Source: Thiohalocapsa sp. (GTDB lineage: Bacteria; Pseudomonadota; Gammaproteobacteria; Chromatiales; Chromatiaceae). From it: a stretch of 42,655 bases of DNA. Where the stretch lies: positions 1 through 42,655 of the forward strand of contig JAIPFF010000048.1 of assembly GCA_021736785.1 (NCBI GenBank). Direction: 5' to 3'. Positions 25,658 through 32,330 of the stretch are shown piece after piece; position 1 is the first letter of the stretch, and every line of letters begins with the position of its first letter. The notes beneath the pieces are model-generated. The model worked only from the letters and a program-made list of their open reading frames with translations, searched no databases and was not told where the DNA came from. The translations under genes were made by a program, and so were the position numbers.

Positions 25658-26956
25658 TCAGCCGCCGGCCTTCGCCGCCGCGTCGTCGGGCTTGTCCCGC
25701 TCGACCAGGTGGTCGGCGATCATCTCCGTCAGTCCCACCACGGGGATGTCCATGTTGAACTCCTCGAGGCCCTCTTCGAGCTGGGTCCGGCAAGTGGCGC
25801 ACATGGTCACCATCCGCTCCGGCTCGACCTGCTCGATCTGCGCCTTCTTGCGCTTGAAGGCGGCCATCTTCAGCTCCTCGGCGCGCTCGTTGGAGCTGAC
25901 ACCGCCGCCGGCGCCGCAGCACCACTGGAATTTGCCGTGCTCTTCGAGGTCGACGAAGTTGTCGGCAACGAGGTCCATCAGGCTGCGCTGCTGCTGAATC
26001 ACGCCGCTCTTGCGCGCCAGGTTGCAGGGGTCGTGCATCGACAGGCGGTCCATCTCCTTGCCTTCCGTCTTGATGCGGCCTGCGGCGCGCAGTTGGTCCA
26101 GTACCTCGATAATGTGGAAGACCTTGAACGGATAGGCGCGCTTGATGGCGTTCGGGCCCTCCCAGCGTATCGCCGTGTAGGCGTGGCCGCACTCGGGGCT
26201 GATCACGTTCTTGACGCCGAGCGACTCGGCGGCATCGACCACCCGCTGCACCAGCGTCGCCGCGATGTCCTTCGAGCCGATCTGGATACCGGCATTGGTG
26301 GCCTCGAAGCACTGCTGGCTCAGCGTCCAGCTGACGCCGGCGTGGTCGAAGATCTTGGTAATGGCTTCCAGGTACTCCGGGAAGTTGATGATCTCCATCG
26401 ACGACAGCAGCACCAGGTAATCGGCGCCCTGCTTATCGATGGGTACCTCCAGGTCGGTCGCGGTCTCCACGTGCTTGATCTGCACGTCCAGTGTCTTCCA
26501 CTGCAGGCCCATCGGGCTGCCGGTATTGACGGCACGCACCGAGGCCGCGATCAGACCCTCCGGCGCGTGGCCGGAGGCGACCATGCCCTCGCGGGCCTTG
26601 CGGATCATGTAGTGGATGTCGTTGCCGACGGGACACACCATCGAGCAGCGCCCGCACATGGAGCAGGAGTCGTAGAGCAGCGGCTCCCATTCCTCGAGCA
26701 TCTCGTCGGTGACCTGTTTGCCCAGGCCGAGCTTCGACTTGAGCTTGCCCCACAGGGTGTATTCCTGCTCCCAGAGCAGGCGCATCGGCTCGAGCTTGTG
26801 GATCGGCGTGTATTTGGGATCGCCGGTCTCGACGTAGAACGGGCAGGCGGTGGCACAGAGTCCGCAGTGCACGCAGCTCGAGAAGAACGACGCCACCGGT
26901 GCGTCCATCTCCTCGCGCAGGGCATTGAGTCCGCGCTCCAACGAAAATTCGGTCAT
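25658..26956 (-). CDS. isp2: Isp2: HdrD-like iron-sulfur oxidoreductase of the hydrogenase
   Basis: A 432-aa protein with two [4Fe-4S] ferredoxin motifs, CVHCGLCATACP (Cys28-38) and CSMCGRCSMVCP (Cys98-108), then two cysteine-rich CCG-type domains: ISPECGHAYTAIRW in the first and HDPCNLARK, WCCGAGGG and MCATCRTQLEEG in the second. This is the heterodisulfide reductase subunit D/GlpC-like architecture known for Isp2. With cytochrome Isp1 it should carry electrons between the periplasmic HynSL dimer and a cytoplasmic or quinone partner. The start at 26956 overlaps the isp1 stop (ATGA), fixing it; the longer frame to 26998 is inside isp1. The first CCG motif is degenerate (single visible Cys), as is common. 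Confidence 0.93.
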   Translation of the reverse strand: MTEFSLERGLNALREEMDAPVASFFSSCVHCGLCATACPFYVETGDPKYTPIHKLEPMRLLWEQEYTLWGKLKSKLGLGKQVTDEMLEEWEPLLYDSCSMCGRCSMVCPVGNDIHYMIRKAREGMVASGHAPEGLIAASVRAVNTGSPMGLQWKTLDVQIKHVETATDLEVPIDKQGADYLVLLSSMEIINFPEYLEAITKIFDHAGVSWTLSQQCFEATNAGIQIGSKDIAATLVQRVVDAAESLGVKNVISPECGHAYTAIRWEGPNAIKRAYPFKVFHIIEVLDQLRAAGRIKTEGKEMDRLSMHDPCNLARKSGVIQQQRSLMDLVADNFVDLEEHGKFQWCCGAGGGVSSNERAEELKMAAFKRKKAQIEQVEPERMVTMCATCRTQLEEGLEEFNMDIPVVGLTEMIADHLVERDKPDDAAAKAGG

Positions 26957-27612
26957 GACTGTACCCCCTTGCGGCCGAAGATCGCGCCGTTGTACCAACG
27001 CGCGACGAAGGCCGTGAAAATGTGCGTCAGCTTGGTGAAGGGCAGCACGATCAGGAAGATCTCGGCGGCGAGGATGTGCAGGCCCAGCGCCAGCGGATAG
27101 GGGTTGATGAGCCGGTGATAAGCCAGGTAGCCGGTCAGTACCGGCAGGAAGGTCACCGTCCAGATCAAATAGTCCTCGGGCGTGCTGAGGAATTTCTTCA
27201 CCGGGTGCGTCAGGCGGTGAATCAGGGTCGCCAGCAGTGCGAACAGCGTGATGGCGGTGACCGCGTCGACCACCGGGTTCGGCAGTCCCGGCCAGGTGAC
27301 GCCGAACATGCTTTTGATCAGCTCGATATGCGGGATGAACAGCAGCAGCGCGACGACGAAGCCGATGTGCCAGATGATGCCGACGATGACGTCGAACGGC
27401 GCACGCTTGAAGGTGCCCGGGTCCGGATTGAAGCGCTTGTAGACCGTCTTCAGTCCGGGAATCAACTGACCGCCGCGGGCAGCGGCGTAGTTATGGGGAC
27501 GCCCGAGCGCGAAGATTTCCACCAACCGCACCAGCATGCCGAGGGCGAAGATCGCGATGGCTATCTGAAACAGCGGCCCCTTGGTGAGCAGCAGAAAATC
27601 CATCGAAGTCAT
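26953..27612 (-). CDS. isp1: Isp1: cytochrome b-type membrane subunit (NarI-like)
   Basis: A 219-aa inner-membrane protein with about five transmembrane helices (FQIAIAIFALGMLVRLVEIF; VIVGIIWHIGFVVALLLFI; AVTAITLFALLATLIHRL; YLIWTVTFLPVLTGYLAY; LGLHILAAEIFLIVLPFTKL). His residues placed in helices (IWHIGF, LIHRLTHP, GLHILAAE) are candidate axial ligands of two b haems, as in NarI/DsrM-type proteins. It anchors the hydrogenase and connects it to the quinone pool. Its ATG at 27612 overlaps the hynS stop and its stop overlaps the isp2 start, so hynS-isp1-isp2 form a tightly coupled unit. Confidence 0.92.
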   Translation of the reverse strand: MTSMDFLLLTKGPLFQIAIAIFALGMLVRLVEIFALGRPHNYAAARGGQLIPGLKTVYKRFNPDPGTFKRAPFDVIVGIIWHIGFVVALLLFIPHIELIKSMFGVTWPGLPNPVVDAVTAITLFALLATLIHRLTHPVKKFLSTPEDYLIWTVTFLPVLTGYLAYHRLINPYPLALGLHILAAEIFLIVLPFTKLTHIFTAFVARWYNGAIFGRKGVQS

Positions 27613-28721
27613 AGCTTCTGCTCCAGTTCGTCGGCGGTGACCTTTTCGTGCGAGGCCTTGGCCGCTGCGCTGTTTCGCCGACCGAGGATGCCGGCGCCCA
27701 CACCGATCGCGGCGCCGGCCACGCCGGCCGCCAGCAACACGTCGCCCGGGTCGCCGGTCGGCACCGACAACGCCTTGTAGAAACCGCCGGCGTCCCAGAA
27801 GTCGGGCTCGGAGCAGCCGAGGCACGGATGGCCGGCCTCGATGGGCCAGCTGGTACCGCCGTTCCATTTCATCGTCGCACAGGCGTTGTAGGCCATCGGC
27901 CCCTTGCAGCCTAGCCGGTACAGGCACCAGCCCTTTTTCGCGCCCTCGTCGTCGAAGGTCTCGGCGAACAGGCCCTTGTCGTAAAACGGCCGGCGGTAGC
28001 AGCGGTCGTGGATGGATTGGCCGAAGAACGCCAGCGGGCGGTTGTACTCGTCGAGCTCCGGCAGCGAGCCGAAGGTCAAGTACTGGGCCAGCACGCCGGT
28101 GATGACCATGGGCACCGGCGGGCAGCCGGAGACGTTGATGACCGGCTTGTCCTTGACGATGTCGGTGACGGCCACGGCGCCGGACGGGTTCGGGTCTGCC
28201 TTGGGCAGGCCGCCGAAGGCCGCGCAGGTACCGACGGCGACGATGGCCGCGGCGCCGGCGATGGTCTCCTCGAGCATCTGCAGGTTGCTGAAGCCGGCGA
28301 TGGTCGAATAGCCGGGATTCGCGTTCGGTCCGGGCAGCGAGCCGTCGACGACGACCAGGTACTCGCCTTCGTTGTCATGCATGGCCTGCTCGCGGGCGTG
28401 CTCCGCGGCATCGCCGGCGGCGGCCTGCAAGGTGTGATGGTAGTCGAGTGATATCACGTCCAGGATCAAGTTCTCGACCGTGGGCGAGAAACTGCGTGTC
28501 AGCGATTCGGTACAGCCGGTACATTCCTGGAACGACAGCCAGATCACCGAAGGCCTTCGCGCCTTCTCGAGTGCCGCCGCGATCGCCGGCGCCATGCTCG
28601 GGGGCAGGGCCATCATCGATGCGGTGGCGGCACAGAATTTCAGGAAACCGCGGCGCGAGACCCCGTTCTTGCGAAGGCTTTCGCCCAGGGTCTGCGGCAC
28701 GGGGGCGCTGGAATCGGCCAT
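27609..28721 (-). CDS. hynS: [NiFe] hydrogenase small subunit, Isp-type, Tat-exported
   Basis: The 370-aa electron-transfer subunit. A twin-arginine signal (VSRRGFLKF, residues 21-29) and hydrophobic region direct the folded HynSL dimer across the membrane. Proximal-cluster cysteines appear in QECTGCTES (Cys67, Cys70), VGTCAAFGG and SGCPPVP. The medial/distal cluster ligands are HDRCYRRPF, GWCLYRLGCKGP, ACATMKWN and HPCLGCSEPDFWD. A C-terminal helix (VLLAAGVAGAAIGVGAGIL) anchors it. The first motif is the standard four-Cys type, without the additional Cys pair of oxygen-tolerant group 1d enzymes. AGGAGG lies five bases before ATG 28721, eleven bases after the HupH-like stop. Confidence 0.96.
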   Translation of the reverse strand: MADSSAPVPQTLGESLRKNGVSRRGFLKFCAATASMMALPPSMAPAIAAALEKARRPSVIWLSFQECTGCTESLTRSFSPTVENLILDVISLDYHHTLQAAAGDAAEHAREQAMHDNEGEYLVVVDGSLPGPNANPGYSTIAGFSNLQMLEETIAGAAAIVAVGTCAAFGGLPKADPNPSGAVAVTDIVKDKPVINVSGCPPVPMVITGVLAQYLTFGSLPELDEYNRPLAFFGQSIHDRCYRRPFYDKGLFAETFDDEGAKKGWCLYRLGCKGPMAYNACATMKWNGGTSWPIEAGHPCLGCSEPDFWDAGGFYKALSVPTGDPGDVLLAAGVAGAAIGVGAGILGRRNSAAAKASHEKVTADELEQKL

Positions 28722-28732
28722 CGTTCCTCCTG

Positions 28733-29194
28733 TTAGTGCTCGGAAGTGCCAAAAATCGATTTCGAGACGGCGCCGGATGCCGCGTCCGCGAGACGCTCAT
28801 CGAGCGCCTTGATCGCGTCGGCGATATCGGCGTGCTGGGTGCGCAGAATTTGCGGGACCACGTCCACCTCGATCTGCAGCGCGACGCGCTGCGCGTCGGC
28901 GTTGGCGTAGTCCACGACCCAGACTCCGGAAAAACGGGTTTCCCAGACCTGCGTCGGCCCGAGGGCATCGACGGTGGCTTCCACCTCGCCGCGGCCGAGC
29001 AATTCCAGCAGCCGGGCTTCGTCGCCGGGGCCGAAAGGGATTGCCGCAAGGTCGATCTGCGATGGCTCGCCGGTCTCGTTGAGTCTGCCTAGCGCGTGGC
29101 GTATCTCGTTCAGGATCGGCAGCGCGTTGCCGAAGTCGGCACCGGTCTGCGGAGGGGACTCGACACGGATCGGAATATCGTCTAGCGAAGGCAT
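28733..29194 (-). CDS. HupH/HyaF C-terminal-domain protein (hydrogenase expression/formation)
   Basis: A 153-aa protein resembling the C-terminal domain of HupH/HyaF: ALPILNEIRHALGRLNETGE, IDLAAIPFGPGDEARLLELLG, VEATVDALGPTQVWETRFSG and VWVVDYAN (the last blocks, WE-TxFxGVW, are the family signature). Full-length HyaF/HupH has about 280 residues, so this is a single-domain form. The family helps fit Fe-S clusters into, or mature, the small subunit. It sits eleven bases upstream of hynS in the same transcript. ATG at 29194 is used; a short upstream extension to 29221 is non-conserved. Confidence 0.85.
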   Translation of the reverse strand: MPSLDDIPIRVESPPQTGADFGNALPILNEIRHALGRLNETGEPSQIDLAAIPFGPGDEARLLELLGRGEVEATVDALGPTQVWETRFSGVWVVDYANADAQRVALQIEVDVVPQILRTQHADIADAIKALDERLADAASGAVSKSIFGTSEH

Positions 29195-29350
29195 GGTTAA
29201 CCTCGAAATCGCTGAAGACAAGTTTATGCTTATCTGATGAATTAGTTGTTGACTTGGGGCACAAACCCTTGAAAGTCGGTGACGAATGTCAATCGAACGG
29301 TGTTTTTCGCCATCCCGATCACCCCGGGGTGGCGTCGCGGAAGGGACTGC
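29195..29350 (-). promoter_or_regulatory. AT-rich intergenic region before the HupH-like/hynS genes
   Basis: This 156-base gap holds one of the most AT-rich stretches of the window (29205-29255). Read on the minus strand it has a perfect 12-bp palindrome CACCCCGGGGTG (29320-29331) and an exact TTGACA (complement of 29287-29292), but no matching -10 at 16-18 bases. A regulated promoter for the structural genes is likely; its sigma factor cannot be assigned. It may also be just a leader within a longer transcript from hynD. Confidence 0.4.
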
Positions 29351-29836
29351 TCAGGCGTCGTCTTCGGCTTGCCAGCGCCTGAGCAGCGTCGTGATCTCGG
29401 CGACCGCGCGGGGCACGGCGGCGGCCACTGCCGGGGTCAAGGTTTCGCCCCAGTCGACGCGCTCGGGCTCGATGCCGACCAGCGCGCGCTGCCGCGGCAT
29501 GCTATCGGTCAGGCGTGCGATGTCCATCAGGTCGGCTAGGCTGACTTCATGCACGCTCTTCGCGTTGCGGCTGAGCTGATCGTCCATCGCCACCCCTTCG
29601 AAGACCCGCACGGAGCCGGCTGGCTCGTCCATCACGGCAGCATCGACGACGATCAGGCGCGACGCGTCGGCGATGGGGCCGGCGAGTGTGAAGCTGAGCG
29701 TGCCGCCGTCGAGCAGCATCAGCGACGGGTCCGCGGCCGCCGTGGGCTCCAGCGCTTTCAGCACCGCGACGCCTGCGGCCTCGTCGGTGAGCAGGACATT
29801 GCCGAGGCCGAGGATCAACGTGACGGGGGCGGTCAT
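29351..29836 (-). CDS. hynD: Hydrogenase maturation endopeptidase
   Basis: A 161-aa HyaD/HybD/HupD-family protease that cleaves the C-terminal peptide of the large subunit once nickel is in place. The family opening LILGLGNVLLTDEAAGV carries the acidic metal ligand, LIVVDAAVMDEPAGSVRVF the second Asp and SVHEVSLADLM the His, matching the three Ni-sensing ligands of HybD. The likely substrate is the 15-residue tail of HynL encoded downstream. AGGAG lies about eight bases before ATG 29836. It heads the minus-strand hydrogenase gene group and is divergent from hypC. Confidence 0.94.
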   Translation of the reverse strand: MTAPVTLILGLGNVLLTDEAAGVAVLKALEPTAAADPSLMLLDGGTLSFTLAGPIADASRLIVVDAAVMDEPAGSVRVFEGVAMDDQLSRNAKSVHEVSLADLMDIARLTDSMPRQRALVGIEPERVDWGETLTPAVAAAVPRAVAEITTLLRRWQAEDDA

Positions 29837-29925
29837 CGCGCGCGCTCCTGGTGTGGCTTGCGGGTCGTGCCGTGCGCGCCGTAAGCTGCGGGCTTTACCG
29901 GCGGGCTTCTGCGGAGAACGGCGAC

Positions 29926-30204
29926 ATGTGCATGGGTATCCCGATGCGGATCACGCGGATCGACGGACTGATGGCCCGTTGCGAGGCGAAAGGCGTCGAG
30001 CGCGATGCGAGCCTGCTGATGCTCGAGCACGAACAATTGCAGGTGGGAGACTATGTCGTCGTGCATCTCGGCCATGCGATCGATCGCGTCACGCCCGAGC
30101 AGGCGGCCGATGCATGGGCCATCTACGACGAGATGCTGGCTGCGGATGCGGCGGTCGCCGCCGAATCCGGGGCAGGCCGAGGGTTCGGCGGCGGGAATGG
30201 CTGA
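29926..30204 (+). CDS. hypC: HypC/HupF family hydrogenase chaperone
   Basis: A 92-aa protein beginning MCMGIPMRI, where Cys2 is the residue through which HypC-type chaperones hold the Fe(CN)2CO unit and the large-subunit precursor. The rest (LQVGDYVVVHLGHAIDRVTP and AADAWAIYDEML) is the OB-fold HypC pattern. A Gly/Ala-rich tail of about 15 residues follows. It is alone on the plus strand, divergent from hynD by 89 bases. No hypA, B, D, E or F occurs in the window, so either those lie elsewhere or this is an enzyme-specific HupF/HybG-like chaperone. GGAG precedes the ATG by nine bases. Confidence 0.93.
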   Translation: MCMGIPMRITRIDGLMARCEAKGVERDASLLMLEHEQLQVGDYVVVHLGHAIDRVTPEQAADAWAIYDEMLAADAAVAAESGAGRGFGGGNG

Positions 30205-30236
30205 GGGCCGCGCTCGGCGCCGCCATGCCGCGGCCC
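30205..30236. terminator. Hairpin between convergent hypC and the 154-aa gene
   Basis: GGGCCGCG (30205-30212) pairs with CGCGGCCC (30229-30236) across a 16-base loop, immediately after the hypC stop and ten bases before the stop of the opposite gene. There is no T tract, so it is only a possible terminator. Confidence 0.35.
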
Positions 30237-30245
30237 CGAGCGCCA

Positions 30246-30710
30246 TTATCCGGCCGCGCTAATGAATTCGTCGGCGATCGCGTACTGGCGCTGGACCTCG
30301 TCGACGTGGGCGTCTTCGCCGTCTTCGACCAGTTCGCAGTTGTTCGCCATGCGCGCATGCATTGCCGCCTTCCAGGCCCGATTGGTGCGCTCGGCCAGCA
30401 GGTTGTCGGGTGTCAGCGCGGCGGCGGCGGCGGCCGCGACGAAGTGATCCGCCTGGGCGAGCCAGTCGGTGTCCTTGCCGCAGTCGGTGTAGGTCTTGGT
30501 GGACCAGGCCTTTGCGGCACGATAGGCGTCTTCCAACTCCGCGGCGCTCGCCTCCGGGCGCAGTGCAGTATCGATGGCGCGGTTGACGCGCTCATCCCGG
30601 CTCAGATGGATCACACTGCGGGCGAACCGTGCGCCGATGATGCGCTGCTGATCCGCCGGCAGCTTCGACAATAGTGCGCGAAGGTCCTGATCGTTGCTGA
30701 TGGTGGTCAT
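30246..30710 (-). CDS. Hypothetical protein next to hydrogenase genes
   Basis: I do not recognise a family. The 154-aa protein is soluble, mainly helical and rich in Ala, Asp and Arg: LRALLSKLPADQQRIIGARF, VIHLSRDERVNRAIDTAL, ELEDAYRAAKAWSTKTYTDCG and a C-terminal VDEVQRQYAIADEFISAAG. Two cysteines (in YTDCG and NNCELVE) and several His are scattered, with no metal motif. No signal peptide. ATG at 30710 is taken as the start since the longer frame is Arg-rich. It converges on hypC, and its position suggests, but does not prove, a hydrogenase-related role. Confidence 0.7.
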   Translation of the reverse strand: MTTISNDQDLRALLSKLPADQQRIIGARFARSVIHLSRDERVNRAIDTALRPEASAAELEDAYRAAKAWSTKTYTDCGKDTDWLAQADHFVAAAAAAALTPDNLLAERTNRAWKAAMHARMANNCELVEDGEDAHVDEVQRQYAIADEFISAAG

Positions 30711-31121
30711 GTTTTGGGGCCTCTCTGCGGGTGTAAGGACGCGATGGGGTCGCCTCGCCGCTCGGGACGCGACTGTCCCGTTCCTGTCGCGAGCGCCGGT
30801 CTGCGCTGACGGGGGAGACCGTTCGCGCCGGCACCGGTGCATGCGGATCGCAGCCGGTGCGGCGTCCATCGATCGCGTCTTCGGCGCCGCGGTGCTCGTC
30901 GACGACCGGTCCGCGGGTACTGCGGGCCTCGATCGATAACTATCGGTCTACAATGGCAACGGGCGCATTGACGTGCATCAGCGCAGGCGCACGGCGACGT
31001 CGACGGCGCTCCGCGCGGCCGCCGTGCCGCCGAAAGCCTCGCTACGAGGCGACACCGGCCCGCGACTCGCCGATCGGCAGCGATGGCCTGCATCAAGAAC
31101 CAACAGAGCATCACTTCGGCT
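30711..31121. other. 411-base intergenic region
   Basis: The gap lies between the divergent 154-aa gene and ppsR. No coding frame is convincing. TACAAT at 30949-30954 is a five-of-six -10 match on the plus strand that could serve ppsR, though no good -35 stands 17 bases upstream. Nothing else was recognised. Confidence 0.4.
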
Positions 31122-31934
31122 ATGAAGCGCACCGTCTATTTCGTGTCCGAGAGCACCGGCATTACGGCCGAGGCCTTGGGGCATAGTCTGTTGTCTCAGT
31201 TCGACACCGTCGAGTTCGAGCAGGTCTACATGCCCTACATCAACAGCGAGCTGCGCGCCGAGGCGCTGACGCAGCGCATGCAGGAGGCCTATCTGCGCGA
31301 CGGCGCGCGGCCGATCGTCTTCGCCACTATGCTGAACGAGCGCATCGGGGCGATCCTGAAATCCGGTCATTGCTTCTACATGGAGCTCTTCGAGCAGTTC
31401 GCGGAGCCGCTCGGCGCCGAGCTCGGCGTGCCGCCGAGCCGCGAGTCGGGGCGCAGTCACGCGATCACCAAACCCAGCTCCTATACCAAGCGTATCGAGG
31501 CCATCAATTTCGCGATGGCAAACGACGACGGTGTGCGACCGGACAATTTCCGCCATGCCGATGTGGTGTTGGTGGGGGTGTCGCGCTCCGGCAAGACACC
31601 GACCTGCCTCTATCTGGCCATGCATTACGGGCTGCGCTCGGCCAACTATCCGATCACGGAGGAGGACTTCGAGCGCGGCGAGCTACCGCCGGAGATCTGG
31701 TCGGACAAGGACAAGATGTTCGGTCTTACCATCGATCCGCAGCGCCTGCAGGCCATTCGCGAGGAGCGCCGCCCCGGCAGCGAGTATGCGTCCGCGGCCC
31801 GCTGCCAGGCGGACATCCGCAATGCGCACAGCATGTTCAAGCGCCTCGGGGTACCGGTTCTGAACACCACCAGCCAGTCCATCGAGGAGATCTCTTCGCA
31901 GATCCTGCGCTCGCTGAAGACGCCGGTGGTGTGA
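31122..31934 (+). CDS. ppsR: Pyruvate, water dikinase (PEP synthase) regulatory protein
   Basis: A 270-aa bifunctional regulator (DUF299/PSRP family) that inactivates PEP synthase by ADP-dependent phosphorylation of its threonine and reactivates it by phosphate-dependent dephosphorylation. Family motifs are MKRTVYFVSESTGITAEALG at the N-terminus, the P-loop VGVSRSGKTPTCLYLA, then RSANYPITEED and FGLTIDPQRLQAIREER (split blocks), ending IEEISSQIL. The length equals the family norm if the ATG at 31122 is used; an upstream in-frame ATG at 31083 adds 13 non-conserved residues. The pps gene itself is not in the window. Confidence 0.96.
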   Translation: MKRTVYFVSESTGITAEALGHSLLSQFDTVEFEQVYMPYINSELRAEALTQRMQEAYLRDGARPIVFATMLNERIGAILKSGHCFYMELFEQFAEPLGAELGVPPSRESGRSHAITKPSSYTKRIEAINFAMANDDGVRPDNFRHADVVLVGVSRSGKTPTCLYLAMHYGLRSANYPITEEDFERGELPPEIWSDKDKMFGLTIDPQRLQAIREERRPGSEYASAARCQADIRNAHSMFKRLGVPVLNTTSQSIEEISSQILRSLKTPVV

Positions 31935-32042
31935 GCCCCGTGTTCATGACAATGCCGCTCGCAACCGCCGGAGCCGAGCTTGCCGCCGCGGCGCGCGGGC
32001 GCGCCGCGCACGGATGTCCCCGAGCCCGGACCGGGAGGAGCC

Positions 32043-32192
32043 ATGAGCCGCTGTAATGCGACCGGACTGTTGTTGGCGGCAGCGGTGACCGGCTTGCTCG
32101 GCCTGCTGCTGCTGATCGCCGGCCCGCCCATCGCGGGCGCCTTGCTCGCGGCGCTTGCGTTGGTGCTGGGAGGTCTGGCGCTGCGTGTGTGA
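32043..32192 (+). CDS. 49-residue two-helix membrane protein
   Basis: A very small protein with two adjacent hydrophobic helices (TGLLLAAAVTGLLGLLLLIA and IAGALLAALALVLGGLAL) separated by a Gly-Pro-Pro turn. A strong GGGAGGAG is placed two bases before the ATG core spacing (GGAG ends 32040, ATG 32043), so initiation looks deliberate although the spacing is tight; the frame is also open upstream to 31980. No homologue is recognised. It lies 138 bases before the kinase/RNase Z fusion gene on the same strand. Confidence 0.5.
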   Translation: MSRCNATGLLLAAAVTGLLGLLLLIAGPPIAGALLAALALVLGGLALRV

Positions 32193-32330
32193 TACCGGCC
32201 ATGTCGGTATGGCTTCGGGTGCGCGCGCCACGGACGTGCGCCGTGAACGGCATCGGCAGCGTTATGCGGTCGCTTCTCGGCAGGGAGGGTGGCGGCCAGG
32301 CCGGCAGGCAGGTCGGCGAGGCGGGGCGAC

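Noticed and set aside
29254-29275. Sigma54-like site (GGCAC...TTGA) on the plus strand
   Set aside because: The -12 GC is absent and it points away from the hydrogenase operon, with no plus-strand gene close by.
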